Origin: Candidatus Phosphoribacter baldrii
GTDB lineage: Bacteria; Actinomycetota; Actinomycetes; Actinomycetales; Dermatophilaceae
Length of the DNA: 64,000 nucleotides
Reading direction: 5' to 3'
NCBI GenBank assembly: GCA_016704565.1
Contig: JADIZV010000002.1
Location: 248,001-312,000, forward strand
Below, piece after piece: positions 29,219 through 38,064 of this stretch. Positions within the stretch are counted from its first letter, which is position 1. Every line of letters starts with the position of its first letter. The notes under the pieces were generated by a model, which worked only from the letters and a program-made list of their open reading frames with translations, was not told where the DNA came from and made no database searches. The position numbers were made by a program, and so were the translations under genes.

Positions 29219-31015
29219 ATGAGTGTGGCGCGAGACAGTTTCCAGGTGGACCTGAGGGGCATGGTCGACCTGCTGTCCCACCACCTCTACTCCAGCCCAC
29301 GGGTTTATCTGCGGGAGCTGGTCCAGAACAGCGCCGACGCCATCACGGCCCGGGCTGCAGTCGAGCCGGACTGTCCGCGCCGGATTGAGATCGTCCCCGC
29401 GGATGTGGCCGACGACGGGTTCCTGCACATTCACGACACCGGGATCGGTCTGGACGCGGAGTCGATCCGCTCGGTCCTGGCCACGATCGGGGCGTCGACC
29501 AAGCGCGACGAGCTCGGCTTCGCTCGGGGGAGCTTCCTCGGCCAGTTCGGCATCGGATTGCTGTCCTGTTTCCTCGTGTGCGACGAGATCGTTCTGCACA
29601 CCCGCCGGGTCGGCGCTGAGCAGACCTGGACCTGGTCAGGCGCAGCGGACGGCACCTACACCGTCACACCGGCGCAAACACCTCGCGCCGACCCGGGCAC
29701 CGAGGTCGTCCTGCGGCCGCGGGGCATCGAGCCCCTGTTGGGGTGGAGCCAGGTGGGCGCGCTGGCCGAGCTGTTCGCGGCATACCTGCCGGTGGAACTC
29801 ATCGTCCACACCCCGGACGGTCCCCGGGACGTGGGCGGACGCACCTTCCCGTGGGAGGACCCGACGCTCACCGGCGGTCGGCGGCGAGAGGCCGCCGAAC
29901 GCCTCTCCGACGACCTGCTCGGCATCCGCCCGCTCGATGTCATCGAGCTCGCCGACCCGGTCACCGGGGTGCACGGCTTCGCCTTCGTCACCCCCGCCCC
30001 CGCCGGGCGCCGCGCCCACCATCGGCTCTACGCCAAACGCATGCTCGTCGGTGAAGCGGTCGAGGCGATCCTGCCCGACTGGGCCTTCTTCGTCCGCGCA
30101 GTCCTCGACGGTGATCGCCTCGAGCTCACCGCCTCCCGAGAGTCGTTGCAGGACAACGAGGCCCTGGCCGAGACTCGAGAACGGCTGGGCGCCGCGATCC
30201 GCCGATGGCTGCTGCGCACCGCCGCGACCGACCCCGACCGGATGCGCCGGTTCCTGCAGGTGCACCACCTCGGGGCCAAGGCCATGGCTGCCGAGGACGA
30301 CGAGATGCTCGACATCGTTGCCGGGTTGCTGCCGTGGGAGACGACCCGCGGCCAGATGTCGCTCGCCGACTTCGCGGCCCTTGACCCGGTGCTGCGCTAT
30401 GCCGAGAGCATCGAGGACTTCCGCCAGATCGCGCCGCTGGCTTCCGTCGGGGGCGTCGCTGTCCTCAACGCTGGCTACGCCTACGACGGCGAGCTCATCC
30501 GCCGATGGCTGGCCCGGCACCCTGGCAGCGATGCCCGCCGGATCGCGCCGAGCGAACTCAGCACCGGGTTCGAGCCGGTCGATCCGGCCGAACGGGCCCG
30601 CTTCGCGCGGCTGCTCGCAACCGCCCAGGAAGCCCTCGACCGGACCGGCGTGGTCGCCGACGTCCGCCGGTTTGCTCCCGAAGACCTGCAGGCCGTGCTG
30701 CTCATCGACCGTGACGGTCGGCGCGAGCGCGATCGCGCCGAGGTCCGCGAGGACCTCGACGGCCCGTGGGCCGCCCTCCTGGACGCGACGGCCAGGCCGC
30801 AGGCCAAGGCATCGTTTGTCGTCAACGCCGCCAACCTCACGGTGCGCCGGCTCGCCGAGCACCCCGACGCAACGCTGCAACGACACGTCATCGAAGCGCT
30901 CTATGCCCACGCCCTCATCGCCGGACAACACCCCTTGCGTCCGGTCGACAGCGCACTCGTTTCCCGAGCATTGCCCAACCTCATCGATCGTGCCCTCGAC
31001 GGGAGACCGACATGA
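29219..31015 (+). CDS. Hsp90-family (HtpG-like) ATPase
   Basis: 598 aa GHKL ATPase. ATP-site motifs are Glu33/Asn37/Asp40 in LRELVQNSADAI and Asp73 in HDTGIGLD; the glycine-rich lid is GSFLGQFGIGLLSCF. The middle-domain Arg is in ELTASRESLQDNE. The C-terminal half diverges strongly from HtpG, and there is no MEEVD-type tail (it ends ALDGRPT). An ATG at 29219 gives MSVARDSFQVDLRGMVDLL, the family start. It overlaps the giant TPR gene by ATGA. The chaperone role is known for the family; the client and TPR link are inferred. Confidence 0.88.
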   Translation: MSVARDSFQVDLRGMVDLLSHHLYSSPRVYLRELVQNSADAITARAAVEPDCPRRIEIVPADVADDGFLHIHDTGIGLDAESIRSVLATIGASTKRDELGFARGSFLGQFGIGLLSCFLVCDEIVLHTRRVGAEQTWTWSGAADGTYTVTPAQTPRADPGTEVVLRPRGIEPLLGWSQVGALAELFAAYLPVELIVHTPDGPRDVGGRTFPWEDPTLTGGRRREAAERLSDDLLGIRPLDVIELADPVTGVHGFAFVTPAPAGRRAHHRLYAKRMLVGEAVEAILPDWAFFVRAVLDGDRLELTASRESLQDNEALAETRERLGAAIRRWLLRTAATDPDRMRRFLQVHHLGAKAMAAEDDEMLDIVAGLLPWETTRGQMSLADFAALDPVLRYAESIEDFRQIAPLASVGGVAVLNAGYAYDGELIRRWLARHPGSDARRIAPSELSTGFEPVDPAERARFARLLATAQEALDRTGVVADVRRFAPEDLQAVLLIDRDGRRERDRAEVREDLDGPWAALLDATARPQAKASFVVNAANLTVRRLAEHPDATLQRHVIEALYAHALIAGQHPLRPVDSALVSRALPNLIDRALDGRPT

Positions 31016-33816
31016 CCTATCCCAGTGACTGCGACCCCCAGGTCATCGAGTTGCTTCAAGAGATCGAGGCCATGCCTGAGGGCCTGGAACGCGTCCGCCG
31101 GTGCGAACACGCCGTCTCGGTCGCCACTCGGTTGGGCGGGTTCGACAACGAGTACTGGACCCGTCTCTACCTCATCGACTCTGCCTACCACGTGCCCAAC
31201 GACCCCAGCCTGCTCACCCACTACTCGTGGCTGCGCCGGGCGCTGGACACCGCAGGGGAGCGGTTGGACGAGGAGGACCGCCGCTCGGTGCTCTGGCGGC
31301 TCAAGTGGGCCCTCACCCAGGTCGTCGGCACCCCGGAGATCCCTCTGGAGACCGCCCGGGCGACCATCGACGACGTCGAGGGGGCCTTCCGCGCGCATGG
31401 GGCGGCGCTGCGACCGATCCATCAACACCGTGCGGCACTCGCCGACGAGATCGGCGAGCGGGCGGAGGCGGGCGCGCACCTGGACCGATGGGTCGCCGCA
31501 TCCCGCGACGACGTCTCGGACTGTCACGCCTGCGAATGCCGTGAGCAGGCGCGGCTGGTCGCCGATGGCGATCCGGAGCGAGCGCTCACCCTCATCCAGC
31601 CGGTCGTCGACGGATCGCTCACCTGTGGGGAGGAGCCCCAGTCCTGCCTCGCGTATGCCGCCGAATGGCACACCCGCCTCGGCCAGCGGCAGGAGGCGGC
31701 CGCGGCATACCAACGGGGGTGGCGGCTGAGTGCCTCGGACCCGAAGGCCGCGGACGCCGTCGGTCGCCAACTGGTGGCCCTCACCCGCATCGGGAACGTC
31801 GACCGCGCCGTCGACCACCTGCTGCCGCGTCTGGAGTGGCTCCCGGACCTCACCGACCCCGGCGAGCGCGAGGTGTTCCTCGCTGCGGGGGCTTTCGTCT
31901 TGGCCGTCGCTGAAGCCGCCGGGCTGGCTCCCGCCGAGATCAACGGCCGCCGCGTCACCGAGGTTGCTGCGGACCTCCGAGTCCAGGCGTATGCCGTGGC
32001 CGCAGCGTTCGATCGCCGCAACGGTTCCCAGGTGCACACGCAGCGCGTGGATGCCCTGCTCGACGTGGCGAAGGTCAGCCACGAGCCGGTGCTGCCGCCG
32101 TTGCGGCTGGCCGTGGCGGGCGAGGGCGCCGGGTCGGCCTCTGACCCAGAGGTGGCGGCACTGCCGATGCCTTCGGGGGTCACGGCCCACGCCAAGGCCC
32201 TGCGCGAACGGATCGACGCCCTCGACATCGACGTGGAGCCCGATGTCCAGGCCTGGCTGGCACACCGTGGGGTGTTGCGGGCCCAGGCCGGCCCGGGCGA
32301 GTGGGGCGACGTCGCGTTCCTGGACCGGATCGCCGCGGCCCATCAGCCGCCGGCGCGCCGGGACGAGTTGCTGGCCGATGCGCTCGCAGCGGCCGAACGT
32401 GCCGTCGACCAGACCCAGCGGCTGCGGGTCCTGGTCGACCAGGCCGTGGCGCAGGGAGTCGAACCCGACTCGGGCGAGGCTGCCGCCGTGGCCACGCTGG
32501 CCGAGACGCTCGACACCTCGGGGGCGTTGGAGGACGCCGGGGCGGCGTGGCTCGCGATCGCGCGGCATACGGCCGGGCCGGCCCTCGCCGAATACGACCG
32601 TGCGGCGGAGCTTTTCGGCCGGGCCGCTCGCCCCTGGCGACAGGCCCTCGTCCTGCTCGAAGGCGCTCGTGGCGAGGCGGACCCAGCGCTCATCGCGGCG
32701 CGCATCGATGCCGCGCAGGCGCATGCGGGCTCCGGCGCTCCGGCCACCCTGCAGGTGCTCATCCTTGATGCGCGCTCCCGTCTCGCCGCGGCCCAAGGCG
32801 ACCTCGACACGGCCATCGACCTGGCCTCCCGCGCGGTCGACCTAGCTGGTGACCTGCCCGTGCGGGTCCCGGTCCGGGACCTGCTGGCCGACCTGCTCGT
32901 CGACGATTCGCGCTGGGACGAGTTGGAGCCCGTCGCCCGCCTGCTCGTGCGCGACGCTCAACAGCGCCGCGATCCGGTGCTGCTCGCGCTGGCCCAGCGC
33001 TACCTCGGCGTGGCCCTGGTCGAGCTCGGTTCGTTCGCTGAGGCCGCGGAGTTGCTGGAGGCCAGCCTGGCTCGGGCGACCCAGGACCTGCCCCACTTGG
33101 TCGGCCCGATCGGGTGGGCGCTGGGCAACGCCCTGTCCGCCCTCGGGGAGCCGGGAGGTGCGCGCACGGCATACACGGCGGCGGCGGTGAACTTCGAAGC
33201 AACGGGACGGCCGGGGGAGACCGGTCACGCGCAGTTCCGGGCCGGATCCGCTGCCTGGGACGCCGGGGACGCGGAAGCGGCCGCCGCGCACTTCGACGCT
33301 GCCGCGGCACATGCCCGGCAGGCCGGTGACGCCGGGCTGTTGTCGGGGGCCCTGCGTCAGTTGGCCGCCCTGCGGGTCGAGGCCGGCGAGCTCGTCGAAG
33401 GGGTGGCCGACCTGGATGCCATCCCTGCTGTCGTCACCGAGTTCGCGCGGTCGATCGGCGACGAGGATGCCCAGGAGTGGACCGACCGGCTCTCGCTCGG
33501 GATCGCCCGCCAAGGCGCGGCGATGCTCGCGGAAGGCGGCGATGCCGCGGGGGCTGCCCAGCGGCTGCGCCGGGTGGAAGCGGGGCTGGACGGGGAGGCC
33601 GCGACCGTCGTGGCGGCCGAGCGCGGGGCCTATCTGGCCCAGGCCGGCGACCTGCGGGGCGCCGGGGCGATCCTCGAGGAGGCGCTGCCTCAGCTGCACG
33701 CGGAGGACGTGCTCGGGGTGCGCTTCCGCTGCGCGGGGCTATGGGCCGACGCGCTGGCAGCCGCTGGTCGCGTCGAGGAGGCCGACCGGGTGTGGGAGCG
33801 CTTCGGCACCGCGTGA
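31012..33816 (+). CDS. giant tetratricopeptide-repeat protein coupled to Hsp90
   Basis: 934 aa, all-helical and Ala/Leu/Glu-rich, with TPR-like pairs across most of its length (for example AAAAYQRGWRLSASDPKAAD, AQRYLGVALVELGSFAEAAELLEASLARA, AAAHFDAAAAHARQAGDAGLLSGAL). There is no signal peptide or membrane helix. Two Cys clusters in the first third (DCHACECREQ and LTCGEEPQSC) could bind metal or form a fold-specific site. Translational coupling to the Hsp90 gene suggests a dedicated partner. The specific function is unknown to me. Confidence 0.8.
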   Translation: MTYPSDCDPQVIELLQEIEAMPEGLERVRRCEHAVSVATRLGGFDNEYWTRLYLIDSAYHVPNDPSLLTHYSWLRRALDTAGERLDEEDRRSVLWRLKWALTQVVGTPEIPLETARATIDDVEGAFRAHGAALRPIHQHRAALADEIGERAEAGAHLDRWVAASRDDVSDCHACECREQARLVADGDPERALTLIQPVVDGSLTCGEEPQSCLAYAAEWHTRLGQRQEAAAAYQRGWRLSASDPKAADAVGRQLVALTRIGNVDRAVDHLLPRLEWLPDLTDPGEREVFLAAGAFVLAVAEAAGLAPAEINGRRVTEVAADLRVQAYAVAAAFDRRNGSQVHTQRVDALLDVAKVSHEPVLPPLRLAVAGEGAGSASDPEVAALPMPSGVTAHAKALRERIDALDIDVEPDVQAWLAHRGVLRAQAGPGEWGDVAFLDRIAAAHQPPARRDELLADALAAAERAVDQTQRLRVLVDQAVAQGVEPDSGEAAAVATLAETLDTSGALEDAGAAWLAIARHTAGPALAEYDRAAELFGRAARPWRQALVLLEGARGEADPALIAARIDAAQAHAGSGAPATLQVLILDARSRLAAAQGDLDTAIDLASRAVDLAGDLPVRVPVRDLLADLLVDDSRWDELEPVARLLVRDAQQRRDPVLLALAQRYLGVALVELGSFAEAAELLEASLARATQDLPHLVGPIGWALGNALSALGEPGGARTAYTAAAVNFEATGRPGETGHAQFRAGSAAWDAGDAEAAAAHFDAAAAHARQAGDAGLLSGALRQLAALRVEAGELVEGVADLDAIPAVVTEFARSIGDEDAQEWTDRLSLGIARQGAAMLAEGGDAAGAAQRLRRVEAGLDGEAATVVAAERGAYLAQAGDLRGAGAILEEALPQLHAEDVLGVRFRCAGLWADALAAAGRVEEADRVWERFGTA

Positions 33817-33830
33817 CCGACGCGGCCAGG

Positions 33831-33864
33831 GGTATGCCGCGTGAACCGCATCACGCGGCATACC
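33831..33864. terminator. perfect hairpin of paired GGTATGCCGC words
   Basis: 14-nt perfect arms GGTATGCCGCGTGA (33831-33844) and its complement (33851-33864) with a 6-nt loop, 15 nt after the TPR-gene stop. It separates that operon from etfB. Confidence 0.75.
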
Positions 33865-33967
33865 GACGAGGTGGTGGGCATCACGCTTGAGGCGACGGGG
33901 AGGCGCGTCTTGACCTGACAGGATGGGCGAGACCCTTACCAGCACACGGGAAGAGGACGTTGCACCC

Positions 33968-34750
33968 ATGAACATCGTCGTCTGCGTGAAGTACGTGCCC
34001 GACGCTCAGGCGGAGCGCACCTTCAACGCCTCCGACAGCACCACCGACCGCGTCAACGTCGACGGGCTGCTCTCCGAGCTCGACGAGTATGCCGTCGAGG
34101 AGGCCCTCAAGATCGTCGAAGCCGGCGAAGGGGAGGTCACCGTCCTCACCATCGGCCCCGACAATGCCTCCGACGCCATCAAGAAGGCCCTGCAGATGGG
34201 CGCCGACAAGGGGGTGCATGTCATCGACGACGCCATCCACGGCTCGGACGCGCTGGCCACCTCGCTGTTGTTGGCCAAGGCGATCGAGAAGATCGGCAGG
34301 CCCGACCTGGTCATCACCGGGATGTCCTCGACCGACGGCATCATGGGCGTCGTTCCGACGATGCTCGCCGAGCGGCTCGGCCTGCCTGCCGTGACCTTCG
34401 CGTCCGAGCTCACCGTCGGCGCCGGCTCGGTGTCGGCCCGCCGGGACGGTGACGTCGCGAGCCAGACGATCGAGGCGACTCTGCCCGCGCTCGTGTCGGT
34501 GACCGACCAGATCAACGAGCCGCGCTACCCGTCGTTCAAGGGGATCATGGCGGCCAAGAAGAAGACGGTCGACACCTGGTCGCTGGCCGACCTGGGTGTC
34601 TCGGCCGCCGAGGTCGGGCTGGACGCGGCGTGGACCAAGGTGACCTCCTTCGAGGCCCGGCCCCCGCGCGCCAAGGGCACCATCGTCAAGGACGAGGGCG
34701 ACGGTGGAGCCAAGCTCGCCGGTTTCCTCGCCGAGCGCAAGTTCATCTGA
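33968..34750 (+). CDS. etfB: electron transfer flavoprotein beta subunit
   Basis: 260 aa. ETF beta holds AMP and partners with EtfA to carry electrons from acyl-CoA dehydrogenases to the quinone pool. Typical start MNIVVCVKYVPDAQAERTF and core LAKAIEKIGRPDLVITGMSSTDGIMGVVPTMLAERLGLP. AAGAGGA about 12 nt before ATG 33968 supports this start over an in-frame upstream one. EtfA follows after 30 nt. Confidence 0.95.
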   Translation: MNIVVCVKYVPDAQAERTFNASDSTTDRVNVDGLLSELDEYAVEEALKIVEAGEGEVTVLTIGPDNASDAIKKALQMGADKGVHVIDDAIHGSDALATSLLLAKAIEKIGRPDLVITGMSSTDGIMGVVPTMLAERLGLPAVTFASELTVGAGSVSARRDGDVASQTIEATLPALVSVTDQINEPRYPSFKGIMAAKKKTVDTWSLADLGVSAAEVGLDAAWTKVTSFEARPPRAKGTIVKDEGDGGAKLAGFLAERKFI

Positions 34751-34780
34751 CCAGCGACGTCGGAATAGGAGATCACTGAC

Positions 34781-35737
34781 ATGGCTGAAGTTCTCGTCCT
34801 GGTCGACCACGTCGACGGCGCGCTGCGCAAGACGACCTCGGAGCTGCTCACCATCGCACGGCGGCTCGGTGAGCCGTCGGCCGTCTTCATCGGATCCGGA
34901 TTCGATGCCGCGAAGGAGGGGCTCGCGGCATACGGAGCGGAGAAGGTGTATCGCGTTGACGCCGACCTGAGCGGCTTCCTCGTCGTGCCGCAGGCCGAGG
35001 CGCTCGCGGCCGTGGTGGCCCAGGCTTCCCCGGCGGCCGTCCTCGTCGCGAGCTCACCCGAAGGCAAGGAGATCGCGGCCCGGCTCGCGGTCAAGCTCGG
35101 CTCCGGGCTGATCACCGATGCGGTCGACGTCCAGTCCGACGGAGCAGGCGGGGTCGCGACGACCCAGACCGTATTCGCCGGGTCCTACACCGTCAAGGCG
35201 ACCGTCACCAAGGGCACGCCTGTGATTGCCGTCAAGCCCAACTCGGCTGCGCCCGAGGCGGTTTCGGGTGCGGCGACTGAAGTGGCCGTGGCCTTCGAGC
35301 CGTCGGCGCTCGCGCAGTCGGCCAAGATCGTGTCCGCCGCCCCCAAGGCCAAGACCGGCCGCCCTGAGCTCACCGAGGCGGCGATCGTCGTGTCCGGCGG
35401 GCGTGGCACGGGCGGCGACTTCTCGAAGGTCGAGGCGTTCGCCGACTCGCTCGGAGCAGCGGTCGGCGCGAGCCGCGCGGCGGTCGACGCTGGCTGGTAT
35501 CCCCACAGCCACCAGGTCGGCCAGACCGGCAAGCAGGTCAGCCCCCAGCTTTATGTCGCCTGCGGCATCTCCGGCGCCATCCAGCACCGGGCCGGCATGC
35601 AGACCTCCAAGACGATCGTCGCGGTCAACAAGGACGAGGAAGCCCCGATCTTCGAGTTGGTCGACTTCGGCGTGATCGGCGACCTGTTCGCCGTGCTCCC
35701 GCAGGCGACCGACGCGGTGGCGGTTGCCAAGGCCTGA
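34781..35737 (+). CDS. etfA: electron transfer flavoprotein alpha subunit
   Basis: 318 aa. The FAD-binding C-terminal domain is clear: VVSGGRGTGGDFSKVEAFADSLGAAVGASRAAVDAGW and CGISGAIQHRAGMQTSKTIVAVNKDEEAPIF. It forms the ETF heterodimer with EtfB. AGGAGA precedes the ATG by 9 nt. Confidence 0.95.
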   Translation: MAEVLVLVDHVDGALRKTTSELLTIARRLGEPSAVFIGSGFDAAKEGLAAYGAEKVYRVDADLSGFLVVPQAEALAAVVAQASPAAVLVASSPEGKEIAARLAVKLGSGLITDAVDVQSDGAGGVATTQTVFAGSYTVKATVTKGTPVIAVKPNSAAPEAVSGAATEVAVAFEPSALAQSAKIVSAAPKAKTGRPELTEAAIVVSGGRGTGGDFSKVEAFADSLGAAVGASRAAVDAGWYPHSHQVGQTGKQVSPQLYVACGISGAIQHRAGMQTSKTIVAVNKDEEAPIFELVDFGVIGDLFAVLPQATDAVAVAKA

Positions 35738-35763
35738 CGGGCGTCGCGGCGCGACGTCGCTGC

Positions 35764-35823
35764 ACGGCATACCTGCGCGGGGTCTGGACCGAGTGTGGTC
35801 CGGACCCCGCTCCCGTATGCCGT
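35764..35823. terminator. nested hairpin after etfA
   Basis: The outer pair is ACGGCATAC (35764-35772) with GTATGCCGT (35815-35823). The inner 14-nt arms GCGGGGTCTGGACC and GGTCCGGACCCCGC (35776-35809) pair with one wobble. This is the only GTATGCC pair that carries a second strong stem inside. Confidence 0.7.
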
Positions 35824-35999
35824 CTCGGCGCACCGCCTGACGCCTGCGGTCCACGTCTGGTCCGGATTTCATCACACCCGCCGATGATGTCGGGGTGATG
35901 GGGTCTCGTGGGCCCGGATTTCATCACACCCGCCGATGATGTCGGGGTGATGGGGTCTCGTGGGCCCGGATTTCATCACACCCGCCGATGATGTCGGGG

Positions 36000-37286
36000 G
36001 GCGGCCTCAGGTGGTGGATGCAACTTCCCTTGTTGGAGGCTGTTGTGTTGGCTGAGGGTGTCCGGGTCGAGGCGTTGGGGTTGTTGTTGTCGGGTGAGTC
36101 GATCGGGGAAGCGGGTCGCCGGCTCGGGATCTCGAACACGACGGTGTGGAGGTGGGCGAGGCTGGCGGGTATGACCGTTCAGCGTGGCAGGATCGGTGGG
36201 CTTGCTGGCCCTAGTGAACGACGTCGGGCCGGGTCAGCGTCGGGTTGCCCGGCGCCGGCACCGGAGGGTGACTTCCTGGACGGCCGGGGTCATCTGACGT
36301 TTGCGGGGCGGGTGCTGATCGGGATCCGTCTGCGGGAGAAGTGTTCGCAGCGGGTGATCGCGGCCGAGTTGGGTACCACCGCGGCGACGGTGTCACGGGA
36401 ACTGGCCCGCGGCTGTGGCGGTGACGGCTACCAGGCGCGGGTGGCGCACCAGCGGATGCTGGAGCGTGGCCGCCGTCCCAAGGTGGGCAAGCTGGACCCT
36501 GGCACGGTGTTACGTGGTGAGGTCGTGTCCCGGTTGAACCTGAAGCACTCTCCGCAGCAGATCGCTGCTCGTCTTCGGATCGACTTCCCGACCCGGCAGG
36601 CTATGTGGGTGAGCCACGAGACGATCTACCAGGCGTTGTACGTCCAAGGCGCCGGGGGTTGCGCCACGAACTGAGCGTGGAGAAGGCGTTACGACACGGC
36701 CGGACCAGTCGTCGGCCGGTATCGAAGCTGCCACGCCGCTCGAACCGGCCCTGGATCGGGGACGCGGTCATCGGTGCCCGACCAGCCGATGTCGCCGACC
36801 GGGCGGTCCCGGGCCACTGGGAAGGTGACCTGGTCATCGGCGCGGGCGGCCGGTCAGCGTTGATCACCCTGAACGAACGCCACACCCGCTACACGCTGAT
36901 CAGCCGGGTCACCGTCCACGACACGCTCACCGTCACCGAGCGACTCATCCAGATGGTCACCGCACTACCGCAGGGACTGCTGAAGTCCCTGGCCTGGGAC
37001 CAGGGCGTCGAGATGGCTGGGCACGCCCGGTTCGCGATCGCCACTGGCGCCCAGGTGTACTTCTGCGACCCGCACTCACCCTGGCAGCGGCCCACCAACG
37101 AGAACGGCAACGGCCTGATCAGAGACTTCTACCCCAAGGGCAGCGACTTCACCCAGGTCACCGATCACGCCATCGCCCAAATGGAACACCTCCTGAACAC
37201 CCGACCCCGCCGCATCTTGGACTACGCCACCCCAGCTGAAAGACTCGACCAACTAATCACCGTTGCGTCGACCACTTGAAACCGCC
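36000..37286 (+). mobile_element. IS30-family insertion sequence
   Basis: 1287 bp. The terminal inverted repeats are about 25 bp: GGCGGCCTCAGGTGGTGGAT on the left, and on the right, read inward, GGCGGTTTCAAGTGGTCGAC, with about six mismatches. GGGG flanks both ends, so the exact boundary is ambiguous by up to 4 bp; a GGGG target duplication restores the array period. It encodes one transposase, split by a frameshift. Confidence 0.85.
36018..37279 (+). pseudogene. IS30 transposase with a -1 frameshift
   Basis: The first part (36018-36674) has the helix-turn-helix region (ESIGEAGRRLGISNTTVWRWA) and runs to SHETIYQALYVQGAGG. The second frame continues from about 36655 with GLRHELSVEKALRHG and carries the DDE core: Asp in HWEGDLVIG, Asp in SLAWDQGVEM, and Glu in NENGNGLIRDFYPKG. 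The switch is at a GGGGG run near 36653-36658. A single-base deletion or -1 programmed frameshifting would both explain it. Since the catalytic triad is intact, activity cannot be excluded. Confidence 0.75.
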
Positions 37287-37341
37287 GGGGTGATGGGGTC
37301 TCGTGGCCCCGGATTTCATCACAGTGGCGACCTTCCTGGGC

Positions 37342-37959
37342 ATGGTCGACACGGCGCAACTGCGCAACACCCCGGCCCGGCTTGCCGTCGAGGTCTGCGA
37401 TTGGTTGACTCCGGCCGTGGACCTGTCGCTGCTCCGGCACCAACCGACCCTGGTCGGTCAGGGTGTCCGGCTTGAGCCGCTTGGCCCCCAGCACTTCGAT
37501 GGCCTGCGCTCCCTGTTCGTCGGCGAGGCGCCAGGACCGCTTGCCGTGGCGTTGGCCGACCAGGTCAAACTCGGATTGGCTGTGGCCAAGGAGCGGCCGG
37601 ACCGCGCCGATTGGGCGATCGTTACCACCGCCGACGGCCACGTGGTTGGTGAGGTCGTGTTGTTCTCGCTCGATGCCGATCATGACTCGATGGAGTTCCG
37701 GATTGCCTTGTCCGGACCCGAGCGCTTCGACCTCGGCTACGGATCGGAAGCCACCCTGCTGGTCCGTGACTTCGCGTTCGGGCCGCTGGGACTGCGCAGG
37801 CTGACCCTGGAGGTGGCCGCAAGCAACGCTCGGGCCCGGAAGGTCTACGACAGAGCGGGATTCGTCGTCGAGGGTGTGCGACGAGCGGTCCGGTTGGTGG
37901 ACGGCATCTGGGACGACGTGGTCGACATGGCGTTGCTGTCCTCCGACCCGCGCCCCTGA
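37342..37959 (+). CDS. GNAT family N-acetyltransferase
   Basis: About 205 aa, with a RimJ/RimL-like acetyltransferase fold: VRLEPLGPQHFDGLRSLF, then GYGSEATLLVRDFAFGPLGLRRLTLEV and the AcCoA-site stretch ASNARARKVYDRAGFVVEGVRR. The substrate is unknown. The reading frame stays open upstream into array E; I use ATG 37342, and no Shine-Dalgarno stands out. The array ends only 16 nt upstream, so the native promoter and possibly the true N-terminus may have been lost. Confidence 0.75.
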   Translation: MVDTAQLRNTPARLAVEVCDWLTPAVDLSLLRHQPTLVGQGVRLEPLGPQHFDGLRSLFVGEAPGPLAVALADQVKLGLAVAKERPDRADWAIVTTADGHVVGEVVLFSLDADHDSMEFRIALSGPERFDLGYGSEATLLVRDFAFGPLGLRRLTLEVAASNARARKVYDRAGFVVEGVRRAVRLVDGIWDDVVDMALLSSDPRP

Positions 37960-37981
37960 CCGCCCAACGCCGACGACCCAA

Positions 37982-38064
37982 CAGTCGGGCTAGGGCGACC
38001 CATCAATCGGGCTAGGGCGACTCAGCAATCGGGCTAGGCGACCGATCAGTCGGGCTCGGCGACC
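37982..38064 (+). repeat. 22-bp tandem repeats overlapping the HAD gene 3' end
   Basis: Units CAGTCGGGCTAGGGCGACCC, CAATCGGGCTAGGGCGACTC, CAATCGGGCTAGGCGACCGA and CAGTCGGGCTCGGCGACCGG begin at 37982, 38004, 38026 and 38047 (period 22, 22, 21). The last unit encodes the final codons (VAEPD) and stop of the HAD gene on the minus strand. Confidence 0.85.

Larger units (their letters stand above)
35864..37325 (+). repeat. 52-bp-periodic array E, interrupted by an IS30 element
   Basis: Cores GGATTTCATCACACCCGCCG have ATCACA at 35871, 35923 and 35975. The fourth core is at 37318, beyond the insertion. Removing 1291 bp (IS plus one 4-bp duplication) puts the fourth core exactly 52 bp from the third. 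Units share GATGTCGGGGTGATGGGGTC between cores. The fourth core breaks off after TCACA, next to the GNAT gene. Confidence 0.9.
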
